A stretch of 64,000 nt of DNA, from the NCBI RefSeq assembly GCF_002163625.1, contig NZ_CP020892.1:2728001-2792000 (forward strand). The letters run 5' to 3'. The position numbers were made by a program, and so were the translations under genes. The stretch's first letter is position 1. Each line of letters opens with the position of its first letter. The DNA is from Pseudomonas sp. M30-35. Lineage in GTDB: Bacteria > Pseudomonadota > Gammaproteobacteria > Pseudomonadales > Pseudomonadaceae. A model generated the notes under the pieces. The model made no database searches. It was given only the letters and a program-made list of their open reading frames with translations, and was not told where the DNA came from. Below are positions 37,755 through 46,290 of this stretch, one piece after another.

Positions 37755-38108
37755 TTAGCTGCCTCGATAGGTCGAATAGCTGTAAGGCGAAATTAGCAGA
37801 GGTACGTGATAGTGCTCTTGCCCAGCATCGACACCAAAACGTAAAACAACGACATCCAGAAAAGCTTGGTCGGCCAGTTTGACTCCGCGCGCACGGTAAT
37901 AATCGCCTGCATGGAAATGCAGTTGATAAACCCCAGTGCGGTAATCATCGCCCTGCAGTACAGGTGCATCACAACGGCCGTCACTATTGGTTTGCACGGT
38001 TGTCAGCAGCTCTAACTGAGCCCCCTCAACACGGAACAATTCAATTTTCAGGTCGCTACCGGGGCAGCCATGTGCAGCATCGAGTACGTGAGTTGTCAGT
38101 CTTCCCAT
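37755..38108 (-). CDS. uraH: 5-hydroxyisourate hydrolase
   Basis: This 117-residue transthyretin-like enzyme hydrolyses 5-hydroxyisourate, the product of urate oxidation, to OHCU. It begins MGRLTTHVLDAAHGCPG and ends in YHVPLLISPYSYSTYRGS, the C-terminal signature of HIU hydrolases. It has no Sec signal peptide. It is divergent from puuE with a 412-bp control region between that holds two TTGT-N2-ACAA sites, and is part of the urate to allantoin route with puuD and uraD. Confidence 0.94.
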   Translation of the reverse strand: MGRLTTHVLDAAHGCPGSDLKIELFRVEGAQLELLTTVQTNSDGRCDAPVLQGDDYRTGVYQLHFHAGDYYRARGVKLADQAFLDVVVLRFGVDAGQEHYHVPLLISPYSYSTYRGS

Positions 38109-38257
38109 TTGGCCAGGGCCTTCACACTGTTAATCACATAACAGGCAAAAACCGCACCTCCTCTTCTGATGTTTATAGGACGTAAGCCAAGGCGCTGAGG
38201 CCTTGAGATGAGTTGAGAATAGCATGTAAAAAATTATTTGCGACACTTTTATCACTG

Positions 38258-38269
38258 ATTGTACACAAT
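38258..38269. promoter_or_regulatory. TTGT-N2-ACAA operator candidate (uraH side)
   Basis: ATTGT-AC-ACAAT, identical in all 12 bases to the site before gntR at 28247. It lies about 150 bp upstream of the uraH start. Confidence 0.7.
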
Positions 38270-38440
38270 AAATCCTGCTATAGACCCGCCTTGCACCCCG
38301 TACAAATATTTGGCCAAAAATTCCATATTGCCCGAAAAAAGCCACTTTCAGCGATACGACTTGACCAGTTAGGCAAGTTTCTTGCTTTTGAATCAGAAGA
38401 GAAAATAGTGAAATTTTAGATTTACAAAATGCGCTACACT

Positions 38441-38450
38441 TTGTATACAA
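38441..38450. promoter_or_regulatory. TTGT-N2-ACAA operator candidate (puuE operon)
   Basis: Perfect palindrome TTGTATACAA, identical to the site before the NCS2 permease. It overlaps a -10-like TATACA, so binding could block transcription. Confidence 0.75.
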
Positions 38451-38520
38451 TTACATCACCCGGCCGCATCCTTGAAAACCAGGATGTAACGACCGCAACA
38501 CATTTAGAAGGAAGACTGCA

Positions 38521-39450
38521 GTGAGCGCTGAATACCCACGCGACCTGATCGGTTACGCCAACAACCCACCGCATCCGCAGTGGCCGAATGATGCACGCAT
38601 CGCTTTGTCCTTTGTTCTCAATTATGAGGAAGGTGGCGAGCGCAACATTCTGCATGGCGACAAGGAATCTGAAGCTTTTCTGTCGGAAATGGTTTCGGCT
38701 CAACCGCTGCAAGGCGAGCGCAACATGAGCATGGAATCGCTTTATGAGTATGGCAGCCGTGCCGGTGTCTGGCGCTTGCTCAAGCTGTTCCAGAAACACG
38801 ATATCCCACTGACCGTGTTTGCTGTGGCGATGGCCGCAGAGCGTCATCCCGACGTTATCAAGGCGATGGTTGGCGCTGGTCACGAAATCTGCAGCCACGG
38901 CTACCGCTGGATCGACTATCAATATATGGATGAGGCGCAGGAACGCGAGCACATGCTCGAAGCAATCCGCATCCTCACCGAGATTACCGGCGAGCGCCCG
39001 TACGGTTGGTACACCGGCCGTACAGGTCCAAATACCCGTCGCATCGTCATGCAAGAAGGTAACTTTCTCTATGACTCCGACACCTACGACGATGACCTGC
39101 CCTACTGGGACCCGGCCAGCACCGAGGCCAAGCCTCATCTGGTGATCCCGTATACGCTCGACACCAATGACATGCGCTTCACTCAGGCACAGGGCTTCAA
39201 TAAGGGCGATGATTTCTTTGAATACCTTAAAGATGCATTTGATGTGCTGTATGCCGAAGGCGTAGAAGGCGCACCTAAAATGCTCTCAATCGGTATGCAT
39301 TGCCGCTTATTGGGTCGCCCAGCACGCCTGGCAGCACTGGCACGCTTTATTGAATACGTTAAGAGCCACGATAAAGTCTGGATCGCCCGCCGCGTAGACA
39401 TAGCGCGCCACTGGCATGCCACTCATCCATTCAAGCAGGAGCACGCTTAA
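38521..39450 (+). CDS. puuE: Allantoinase PuuE (polysaccharide deacetylase family)
   Basis: This 309-residue protein opens the allantoin ring to allantoate. It belongs to the NodB/polysaccharide deacetylase fold rather than the amidohydrolase-type allantoinases. The segments FVLNYEEGGERNILHGD, SMESLYEYGSRAGVWRLL and HEICSHGYRWIDYQYMD are the PuuE signature, and it begins at GTG with AAGGAAG upstream. Its stop overlaps the uraD start by one base (TAATG). It is first in a puuE-uraD-alc-allA-puuD set. Confidence 0.95.
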   Translation: MSAEYPRDLIGYANNPPHPQWPNDARIALSFVLNYEEGGERNILHGDKESEAFLSEMVSAQPLQGERNMSMESLYEYGSRAGVWRLLKLFQKHDIPLTVFAVAMAAERHPDVIKAMVGAGHEICSHGYRWIDYQYMDEAQEREHMLEAIRILTEITGERPYGWYTGRTGPNTRRIVMQEGNFLYDSDTYDDDLPYWDPASTEAKPHLVIPYTLDTNDMRFTQAQGFNKGDDFFEYLKDAFDVLYAEGVEGAPKMLSIGMHCRLLGRPARLAALARFIEYVKSHDKVWIARRVDIARHWHATHPFKQEHA

Positions 39451-39965
39451 TGAGCCGCTTTCAGACCCTGACACCTGCGCAGCTAAGCCGCGAAGAGTTC
39501 GTCAGCACCTTCGCTGATATTTATGAACACTCGCCTTGGGTTGCCGAAAAGGCATACGACCTCGGCGCCGATGAGACACTCAATGACATTGACGGCTTGC
39601 AACAGCGCATGGCCGACATTTTGCTCAGTGCTAGCCGTGATACGCAGCTGGCACTGATCAACGCTCACCCGGACCTGGCTGGTAAAGCTGCGGTTCAGGG
39701 TGAGCTAACCGCCTCTTCTACTTCAGAGCAGGCCGGTGCGGGCATCCAAGATTGCACCGCCGAGGAATTCGCCCGTTTCACAGAGCTGAACAATGCGTAT
39801 AAAGCAAAATTCGGTTTCATCTTCATCATGGCGGTGAAAGGCAGTAATCGTCACCAGATCCTTGCAGCATTCGAGGAGCGACTAAATAACACTCCGGAAC
39901 AGGAATTTGCTCGTGCTCTGGCTGAAATCAACAAGATTGCGCTGTTCCGCTTGCAGCAGCTGTAG
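39450..39965 (+). CDS. uraD: OHCU decarboxylase
   Basis: This 171-residue helical enzyme decarboxylates 2-oxo-4-hydroxy-4-carboxy-5-ureidoimidazoline to S-allantoin. The catalytic His73 is in INAHPDLAGKAA, and the C-terminal FGFIFIMAVKGSNRHQILAAFEERL is conserved. It is coupled to puuE (TAATG). With uraH it ensures stereospecific production of S-allantoin from the unstable hydroxyisourate. Confidence 0.95.
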   Translation: MSRFQTLTPAQLSREEFVSTFADIYEHSPWVAEKAYDLGADETLNDIDGLQQRMADILLSASRDTQLALINAHPDLAGKAAVQGELTASSTSEQAGAGIQDCTAEEFARFTELNNAYKAKFGFIFIMAVKGSNRHQILAAFEERLNNTPEQEFARALAEINKIALFRLQQL

Positions 39966-40034
39966 CTCCGACCGGAGAACTCTGCAAACAGCAACGCGAT
40001 TATTCTCCTACGCCATCTTACAAGGCAGACATTC

Positions 40035-41030
40035 ATGAAAGCTTATGCCGTACCTTTCGAAAAATACGTCAACCTCGCCGACGCCCGCCTGGGAACCAAG
40101 GCTATTTCGGTAACCGATGACTGGTTCGCCGACGTTAACCGCCTGTTCCAGCCGACGCCGGCTGTATGGAAGGAGGGCGTTTTCGATGACAACGGCAAGT
40201 GGATGGACGGCTGGGAGTCACGTCGCAAGCGCTTTGAAGGTTATGACAGTGCCGTCATTCGCCTTGGCGTTCCAGGCTCGATCAAAGGTGTTGATATCGA
40301 CACCAGCTTCTTCACTGGCAACTTCCCGCCGTCGGCCTCGCTTGAAGCCTGCTTCGTCGCTGAAGGTGACCCGACTGACGCCACCGAGTGGTCTGAAGTC
40401 CTCGGCGCAGTTGAGCTACAAGGCAACAGCCACCATTACCACGAAATCAACAATGCTCAGGCGTTCACCCACCTGCGCTTTAACATCTACCCGGATGGCG
40501 GTGTTGCTCGCCTGCGCGTTCATGGCATTCCGTTCCGTGACTGGAGTACTGTCGGCGACAACGAAGAAGTCGATTTGGCTGCCGCATTGAATGGCGGTCG
40601 CGCACTGGCGTGTTCTGATGAACACTTCGGCCGCATGAGCAACATCCTCAACCCGGGCCGTGGCATCAACATGGGCGACGGTTGGGAAACGGCACGTCGC
40701 CGTACTCCGGGTAACGATTGGGTTATCGTTGCATTGGGCGCGCCAGGCGAGATCGAGCGTATCGTCGTCGACACTCTGCACTTCAAAGGCAACTACCCGG
40801 ATAGCTGCTCGATCCAGGGCGCCTTCGTTAAAGGTGGCACCGACAGCCAGATCGAAACCCAGAGTCTTTTCTGGCGCGAGCTGTTGCCAAGCCAAAAACT
40901 GGAAATGCACGCAGAACACGAGTTCAAAGAGCAGATCAAAGCACTGGGCACCCTCACTCACGTACGCGTGAACGTGTTCCCGGATGGTGGCATCAGCCGC
41001 CTACGCCTGTTCGGCAAAGTGACTAAGTAA
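40035..41030 (+). CDS. alc: Allantoicase
   Basis: This 331-residue enzyme hydrolyses allantoate to ureidoglycolate and urea. It consists of two tandem allantoicase domains: [21 protein letters not shown] with [20 protein letters not shown] (first), and [18 protein letters not shown] with [20 protein letters not shown] (second). The repeat explains the length. It uses the urea-releasing route, so allantoate amidohydrolase is not needed. Confidence 0.95.
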   Translation: MKAYAVPFEKYVNLADARLGTKAISVTDDWFADVNRLFQPTPAVWKEGVFDDNGKWMDGWESRRKRFEGYDSAVIRLGVPGSIKGVDIDTSFFTGNFPPSASLEACFVAEGDPTDATEWSEVLGAVELQGNSHHYHEINNAQAFTHLRFNIYPDGGVARLRVHGIPFRDWSTVGDNEEVDLAAALNGGRALACSDEHFGRMSNILNPGRGINMGDGWETARRRTPGNDWVIVALGAPGEIERIVVDTLHFKGNYPDSCSIQGAFVKGGTDSQIETQSLFWRELLPSQKLEMHAEHEFKEQIKALGTLTHVRVNVFPDGGISRLRLFGKVTK

Positions 41031-41058
41031 ACAAGTAGAAGTAAGCATAAAGTTTGAC

Positions 41059-41079
41059 GGCAGGGCCGCACGCCCTGCC
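41059..41079 (+). other. Intercistronic hairpin between alc and allA
   Basis: Perfect 8-bp arms GGCAGGGC and GCCCTGCC with a CGCAC loop, 28 bases after the alc stop. There is an A-rich stretch but no T-tract, so it is more likely an RNA processing or attenuation element than a full terminator. Confidence 0.6.
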
Positions 41080-41141
41080 TGCTCTAAAAAAATAATTAGT
41101 GAGGAATCACTGCCCGCCTGCGGTGGTTCCCAGACAAGAGA

Positions 41142-41654
41142 ATGTCCGTCATGCGTAAACTGATCATTGAGCCCTTGAGCAAAGAAGCATTCGCCCCTTT
41201 TGGCGATGTCATCGAGACTGAAGGCAGCGAGTATTTCATGATCAATAACGGTTCAACTCGCCGCTATCACAAACTGGCCACAGTCGAGACCGCACAGCCA
41301 GACGATAAGGCGATTATCAGTATTTTCAGCGCTGAAGCGTTAGAGATGCCGCTGACCGTATGCATGTTGGAGCGCCATCCGCAGGGCAGCCAAGCGTTTA
41401 TACCGCTGCTCGGCAACCCCTTTCTGATCGTGGTCGCGCCAATTGGCGATGCACCTGAATCAGAGCTTGTCCGCGCTTTCCGTAGTAACGGAAAGCAGGG
41501 CATCAATTACCATCGCGGCGTTTGGCACCATCCGGTGCTTACGATCGAAAAGCGGGATGACTTCCTGGTGGTTGATCGCAGTGGTTCTGGTAACAACTGT
41601 GATGAGTACTTCTTTACTGAGGATGCCCAGTTGCTCCTCAACCCCCACCAATAA
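41142..41654 (+). CDS. allA: Ureidoglycolate lyase
   Basis: This 170-residue cupin-fold enzyme splits ureidoglycolate to glyoxylate and urea. The stretches LIIEPLSKEAFAPFGDVIE near the N-terminus and INYHRGVWHHPVL with the metal-binding histidines mark the family, as do the FIPL and VDRSG motifs. The start may instead be the in-frame ATG at 41151 (MRKLIIEP). It completes the glyoxylate and urea end of the pathway. Confidence 0.93.
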   Translation: MSVMRKLIIEPLSKEAFAPFGDVIETEGSEYFMINNGSTRRYHKLATVETAQPDDKAIISIFSAEALEMPLTVCMLERHPQGSQAFIPLLGNPFLIVVAPIGDAPESELVRAFRSNGKQGINYHRGVWHHPVLTIEKRDDFLVVDRSGSGNNCDEYFFTEDAQLLLNPHQ

Positions 41655-41703
41655 GAGAAGCCCAGGGGACCCGATTTAGGGCACTGGGAAAGAGGTAAAG
41701 ACT

Positions 41704-43026
41704 GTGGAAGCACATTTGATTGAATGGCTGAACCTTAGCGTGCGTTGGGTTCACATGATCGTTGGTATCGCCTGGATTGGCGCGTCTTTCTATTTCGTCT
41801 GGCTGGAAAACAACCTGAATCGCGTCAACCCTAAAGATGGCCTCGCAGGCGACTTATGGGCGATTCATGGTGGCGGTATCTACCACCTGGAAAAATACAA
41901 GCTGGCCCCGCCAAAAATGCCGGACAACCTGCATTGGTTCAAGTGGGAAGCCTACTGGACCTGGATGTCCGGCGTTACCTTGTTGATGATTGTTTACTAC
42001 CTCAACCCATCGCTGTATCTGATTGCTCCAGGCAGCGATTTAACACCTGCTACAGCCATTGCCATCGGCATCGGCTCGCTGGTTGCCGGTTGGTTCATCT
42101 ACGACATCCTTTGCGACTCGCCACTGGGTAAACAACCTGCCCTACTCGGCCTGGTTCTGTTCGTCTTGCTGGTTGCTGCCTCATTTGGCTTGAGCCAAGT
42201 GTTCAGCGGTCGCGGTGCCTACATCCATGTCGGCGCCATCATCGGCACCATCATGGTCGGTAACGTCTTCCGCACCATCATGCCAGCGCAGCGTGCATTG
42301 GTTAAAGCCATTGAAGAAGGCAGCACGCCAGATCCATCATTGCCAGCCAAAGGCCTGTTGCGTTCGCGTCACAATAACTACTTCACCTTGCCAGTGCTGT
42401 TCATCATGATCAGCAACCACTTCCCGAGCACTTACGGTAGTAGCTACAACTGGCTGATTCTGGCGGGTATTGCGACTGCATCGGTATTGATTCGTCACTA
42501 CTTCAACACCCGCCACAACAGCAACAGGTTCGCTTGGGCGCTGCCTGCTGGCGCATTGGCGATGGTCTGCTTGGCCTATGTAACGGGTCCGGCTTCACAG
42601 CCAGCCAACGCAGTTGCAAGCAAACCAGCCGCGATCAAGTATGCGCCACTGCCGGGCACTGCCCGCCCGGGACCAGGCGCTGATAAAAACGCCAGAAATC
42701 AGCCTGAGCAAGCAGCGAGCGAACCTGCTCAAGCCAACACAGACACTGCTGGCGTTGACGGGGCGGATAGCTTCAAGCAAGTGGACGGCGTCATTCAAGA
42801 GCGTTGCACCGTTTGCCACTCCGCCACGCCAAGTAGCCCGATGTTCAGCGCCGCACCGGGAGGTGTGATGTTTGATACCCCGACGCAAATCAAGCAGATG
42901 GCCACACGCATCCAGGCGCAAGCTGTAGCGACTCACATCATGCCATTGGGCAACATCACTAAGATGACCCAGGAAGAGCGTGACCTAGTGGGTAACTGGA
43001 TCGCCAAAGGTGCCCAAATCAACTAA
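41704..43026 (+). CDS. puuD: Membrane urate hydroxylase PuuD with C-terminal cytochrome c
   Basis: This 440-residue protein oxidises urate to 5-hydroxyisourate in the inner membrane. The N-terminal DUF989 domain (about 1-300) has eight or so helices and begins VRWVHMIVGIAWIGASFYFVWLENNLNR. A Pro/Ala-rich linker (about 300-355) leads to a cytochrome c domain with CTVCH at 368-372 and a Met in the IMPLGNITKMT region. It is not a uricase or a FAD enzyme; electrons go to the respiratory chain through heme. The GTG at 41704 has AGAGG upstream. Confidence 0.95.
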   Translation: MEAHLIEWLNLSVRWVHMIVGIAWIGASFYFVWLENNLNRVNPKDGLAGDLWAIHGGGIYHLEKYKLAPPKMPDNLHWFKWEAYWTWMSGVTLLMIVYYLNPSLYLIAPGSDLTPATAIAIGIGSLVAGWFIYDILCDSPLGKQPALLGLVLFVLLVAASFGLSQVFSGRGAYIHVGAIIGTIMVGNVFRTIMPAQRALVKAIEEGSTPDPSLPAKGLLRSRHNNYFTLPVLFIMISNHFPSTYGSSYNWLILAGIATASVLIRHYFNTRHNSNRFAWALPAGALAMVCLAYVTGPASQPANAVASKPAAIKYAPLPGTARPGPGADKNARNQPEQAASEPAQANTDTAGVDGADSFKQVDGVIQERCTVCHSATPSSPMFSAAPGGVMFDTPTQIKQMATRIQAQAVATHIMPLGNITKMTQEERDLVGNWIAKGAQIN

Positions 43027-43035
43027 TCAAAACCA

Positions 43036-43067
43036 ATGCCGCGCCCGCCAAGGGTGCGGCATTTTTT
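43036..43067 (+). terminator. Terminator after puuD
   Basis: ATGCCGC and GCGGCAT arms with a short loop, then TTTTTTA. Confidence 0.85.
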
Positions 43068-43267
43068 ATTCAAGGGCCTGCACATTCAACGCCCTGCCTC
43101 CGCTCGGGAGCACCTAGCACGCCCTGCCCCCCATCCAGCACTAACCAGACTTTTAATCTGGGCACTCAGCCCAACTCTTGCCTGCCTCGCTGAAAATCCC
43201 GCTCTAGAGCCATTGAATACAAAAGTACAACAGCTGCCCGGTACCTGTGTGACCGACGGTTCATTTT

Positions 43268-43277
43268 TTGTGCACAA
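43268..43277. promoter_or_regulatory. TTGT-N2-ACAA operator candidate (Tsx-like gene)
   Basis: Perfect TTGTG-CACAA palindrome. A weaker TTGAATACAA copy lies 55 bp upstream (43213-43222). They are about 350 bp before the start codon. Confidence 0.6.
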
Positions 43278-43627
43278 TAATTAAATAAATTGTTTTTCAC
43301 CTTGTAAACATATTGATATAGTCCAAACATCCTGACCGAACAGACAGCTTTTAGCAGCCGTTAACCAGTTCGTGAAACGTCCCAAGCCCATGACCGTATA
43401 CAACCAATCGCAGGCCTGAATATGTCGACGACTACAGCCACGAAAATCTTTGCACGCCAGGGCTGCCCAGGCGTGCAGCCTCTGCAGCGTCCAGAAAGCA
43501 GCCAGCGAAAATCTAGCTTCGCTAAACCAACACTGAGTCGATAGTCCAAACAGCCACTGCTAAAGGCCAGCGGCGCGACCTAGGTATGCAACGCGTTATT
43601 AAGTCCAACAACAATAAGGAAAACTTG

Positions 43628-44488
43628 ATGAACCTGAAGCACCTGCCTCACGGCCTGGCTCTGACAGCCGGTTTACTCGCTGGTCAAAACGCACTCGCTG
43701 ATGACATGTTGCTGTGGCAAAGCAATAGCCTCAGTTACCTCAACGGCAGTAACTTCCAGCGCATGAACTACAACGCGGAAGAACAACGCTCACAGAGCAC
43801 ATTTACCTTCGAACATGCCAGCGGCTGGGTCTGGGGCGATGTCTTCTACTTCATCGACTACATCAATGCCGACAACACGCAATCGCGCGGTAGCTTCAGC
43901 AACAACACCTTCAAGCAAAAAGAACACAACACCTTCTATTACATGGAGTTCTCGCCACGGGTCAGCCTCAGTTGGCTAACCGGTCAAGACCTCTCCGCCG
44001 GCCCGCTTAAAGACGTAAAAGCGGCCTTTACCTACGAGAAAGGCGAAGGCGGCCCTGGCACCGAGAACTATCTTTACGGTTTGGGTTTTGATTGGAACGT
44101 ACCGGGGTTTGCGTTTTTCCAAACCAACCTGTATCAGGTCAAAATCAACAAGCAGGTGTTCTTTGCCGATAGCAATAGCAACGGCTACACCACCCAGTTG
44201 ACGGTTGCTGGCGCCTATCCATTTACAATTGGCGATCAGGACTTCTTGATTGATGGTTTCCTCGATTGGCGCGCACCATCCGACGAGGCAGGAACCCAGA
44301 CCTCGGTTGGCTCATCGATTCAGATCAAGTGGGATGCTGGCAAGGCGCTGTTCAACCAAGAGCGCAAACTGTACGTCGGTACCGAGCTGAACATGTGGCA
44401 CAACAAGTACGGGGTTAAACCGGTGGACGGTTCTGCTGATGGCTTTGACCAGACTGCGGTTCAGGCGCTGGTGAAATACTACTTCTAA
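43628..44488 (+). CDS. Outer membrane nucleoside-specific channel-like protein (Tsx/OmpK family)
   Basis: This 286-residue beta barrel has a signal peptide of about 24 residues (NALA-DD). Many alternating aromatic strands follow, and the C-terminal residue is Phe (LVKYYF), the outer-membrane assembly signal. WVWGDVFYFIDYINAD and GLGFDWNVPGFAFF match the Tsx/OmpK family of channels for nucleosides. The ATG at 43628 has AAGGA upstream; the longer frame adds 14 unlikely residues. In this context it probably admits purines, urate or allantoin (inference). Confidence 0.88.
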   Translation: MNLKHLPHGLALTAGLLAGQNALADDMLLWQSNSLSYLNGSNFQRMNYNAEEQRSQSTFTFEHASGWVWGDVFYFIDYINADNTQSRGSFSNNTFKQKEHNTFYYMEFSPRVSLSWLTGQDLSAGPLKDVKAAFTYEKGEGGPGTENYLYGLGFDWNVPGFAFFQTNLYQVKINKQVFFADSNSNGYTTQLTVAGAYPFTIGDQDFLIDGFLDWRAPSDEAGTQTSVGSSIQIKWDAGKALFNQERKLYVGTELNMWHNKYGVKPVDGSADGFDQTAVQALVKYYF

Positions 44489-44504
44489 AGATTGATGTTC
44501 GGCC

Positions 44505-44540
44505 AAAAGGCAATTGCGTAAACGCGCAATTGCCTTTTTT
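44505..44540 (+). terminator. Terminator after Tsx-like gene (sibling of 46101)
   Basis: AAAAGGCAATTGCG and CGCAATTGCCTTTTTT arms. It is nearly identical to the hairpin at 46101-46137. Confidence 0.92.
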
Positions 44541-44720
44541 TGGCGGCATCAACCTTGGCAAAGACTGCCGTGCAGAAAAAAGATTACAATCGCACTCGTA
44601 TCCAGGACAGGGATAAGCAGGTGTTTGTTGCCAGAACCACGCAACATCCTTTACCCCATGTCTGAAAAATCGGGAGTGGGTAAACCTCCCTGAAAACTGA
44701 TAACAGCACAGGGAAGAAAC

Positions 44721-45092
44721 ATGCTTGATTATGTTGCACTAGGCCTCGTGTTTTTCGTGGTGATCGTGTTGTTCTACGGGATCATTGCGCTGCACGACAT
44801 TCCATACGAAATCGCGGTGCGCCGTAACCACCCCCACCAAGATGCCATTCACGCTACTGGATGGGTGAGCCTCTTCACCCTCCATGCACTTTGGCCGCTG
44901 TTATGGATCTGGGCCATGCTCTATCGCGAAGACCGCGGCTGGGGCCTCTCTGATGGAGGGACTCCGAAAAATCATGTTCTACACCTGGAGAGTCAAGTCG
45001 CGGATTTACAACAGCGTCTTGCAATCCTGGAGGGAACAGCGCCTACAGAGCCTGAGCAACCTGCCCCACTAGCAAGCGAGGAGCGCCCATAA
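44721..45092 (+). CDS. yiaW: DUF3302 inner-membrane protein, YiaW-like
   Basis: This 123-residue protein has two hydrophobic helices and closely matches E. coli YiaW (FYGIIALHDIPYEIAVRRNHPHQDAIH and VSLFTLHALWPLLWIWA), followed by a charged C-terminal tail containing a predicted coiled coil. Its stop overlaps the yiaV start (TAATG). Members are paired with an HlyD-type adaptor, probably as a small partner, but the function is unknown. It lies between purine transport genes, where its role is unclear. Confidence 0.88.
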   Translation: MLDYVALGLVFFVVIVLFYGIIALHDIPYEIAVRRNHPHQDAIHATGWVSLFTLHALWPLLWIWAMLYREDRGWGLSDGGTPKNHVLHLESQVADLQQRLAILEGTAPTEPEQPAPLASEERP

Positions 45093-46051
45093 TGGAAACA
45101 TTAATGGTTCTGACTTATGCCGCTTTTTGCATCGCCATTTTCAAGCTATTCAAAATCCCAATGAATAAATGGACCGTACCCACGGCCGTATTGGGTGGCA
45201 TTGTGCTTGTCGGCACGTTAGTTTTTGCAATGAATTACAACCACCCCTATTCCGAAGCAACTCGCTCTTACTTCGTGTCCACACCGATTAATCCCGCTGT
45301 TAGCGGAATCGTTGCTGAAGTGCCGGTCAAGCCCAATCAACAGTTGAAGAAAGGCGATATATTGTTTCGCATCGACGCAACCCCTTTCCAAGCGAAACTC
45401 GACTCACTTAAGGCCCAGTTAACGTCTGCCAAAGCAGACCAAAGCAGAGCTGCCGAGTTGGTGAAACGCAATGTGGGGAACCGCCGTAACCTTGATCTGG
45501 CCAGGGCCAATGTCCAAGACCTGACTGCACAAATAGTTGGGGCTCAGTACAACCTCGACCACACCGTTGTTCGTGCACCAGCGGATGGCTTCGTAACACA
45601 GGTTTCGCTGCGACCAGGCGTACGCGCCGCACGCTTCCCTATATCCCCGTCGATGATTTTCATTCCGCAAGAGCAGCACTATTACACTGCTTGGATGCGC
45701 CAGAATAGCCAGTTGCGCTTAAAGGCCGGAGACCAGGCTGAAATTGCCTTTGATGGTATTCCAGGCCAAGTATTTTCTGGCAAGGTCAGCTTTATATCTA
45801 AGGTGATTGGCGAAGGTCAGGTCCGACCGAGCGGCGATATGATCAGTTACTCGAAGTCTCCACCACCGGGTCGCGTACCGGTTTTCATTGAGATCACCGA
45901 CCCAAAATTCGATCAGTATCGCGATCTTATGCCTGGCGGAGCCTATGCCCAGGCAGCGATTTATACTGAACATTTCCACCATCTATCAGTCATGCGCAAG
46001 ATACTCCTGCGCATGTCCTCCTGGCTAAACTACATCTTTCCGTTCCATTGA
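45092..46051 (+). CDS. yiaV: HlyD-family membrane fusion protein, YiaV-like
   Basis: This 319-residue protein has an N-terminal membrane anchor with MNYNHPYSEATR after the helices. It contains a lipoyl/biotinyl-like half-motif (SGIVAEVPVKPNQQLKKGDILFRID), a short coiled coil, and the second half (HTVVRAPADGFVTQVSLRPG). The C-terminal MRKILLRMSSWLNYIFPF matches E. coli YiaV. E. coli YiaV is about 60 residues longer, so the coiled-coil hairpin is shortened here. Members act with MFS or RND exporters; none is adjacent here. Translation is coupled to yiaW. Confidence 0.88.
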   Translation: METLMVLTYAAFCIAIFKLFKIPMNKWTVPTAVLGGIVLVGTLVFAMNYNHPYSEATRSYFVSTPINPAVSGIVAEVPVKPNQQLKKGDILFRIDATPFQAKLDSLKAQLTSAKADQSRAAELVKRNVGNRRNLDLARANVQDLTAQIVGAQYNLDHTVVRAPADGFVTQVSLRPGVRAARFPISPSMIFIPQEQHYYTAWMRQNSQLRLKAGDQAEIAFDGIPGQVFSGKVSFISKVIGEGQVRPSGDMISYSKSPPPGRVPVFIEITDPKFDQYRDLMPGGAYAQAAIYTEHFHHLSVMRKILLRMSSWLNYIFPFH

Positions 46052-46100
46052 TGGCGAGCGGGGGTCAAATAAGGCCACTCACGTAACATTTCAGGTTTTC

Positions 46101-46137
46101 AAAGGTCATTGCGTATACGCGCAATGGCCTTTTTTTG
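46101..46137 (+). terminator. Terminator after yiaV (sibling of 44505)
   Basis: AAAGGTCATTGCG and CGCAATGGCCTTTTTTT arms. It differs from the hairpin at 44505 in four bases, and the A-T to C-G change next to the base of the stem is compensatory. Confidence 0.9.
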
Positions 46138-46177
46138 TGCCAATAAAAAATATCATTGTTGCGTTTAATCAACAAAT

Positions 46178-46243
46178 ATGTGTACAACATTGCCCAGTGA
46201 CTCACGCCGCACCCGCAAAATACGGAACAATAAATGCATACAA
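46178..46243. promoter_or_regulatory. TTGT-N2-ACAA-like sites before the NCS1 permease
   Basis: ATGTGTACAA (46178-46187) has one mismatch to the palindrome, and ATGCATACAA (46234-46243) has two. They lie about 110 and 50 bp upstream of the ATG. Confidence 0.5.
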
Positions 46244-46290
46244 TCGCCCGATAACGCCACGCTGGCGAACTAATAATTAAGGACGTTCCA

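Larger units (their letters stand above)
38109..38520. other. Divergent control region between uraH and puuE
   Basis: About 410 bp without a gene. It contains ATTGTACACAAT (38258-38269) and TTTGTATACAATT (palindromic core 38441-38450), both candidate operators of the GntR/FCD regulator. The puuE operator is 71 bp upstream of the start codon. Confidence 0.75.
43027..43627. other. Long non-coding leader of the Tsx-like gene
   Basis: About 600 bp without a credible gene. It contains a terminator after puuD and two TTGT-N2-ACAA-like sites, at 43213-43222 (one mismatch) and 43268-43277 (perfect). The rest is A+T-rich and probably carries the promoter and a long untranslated leader. Confidence 0.65.

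Noticed and set aside
43036..43284. 82-codon open frame after puuD
   Set aside because: Overlaps a terminator and shows no Shine-Dalgarno or domain.
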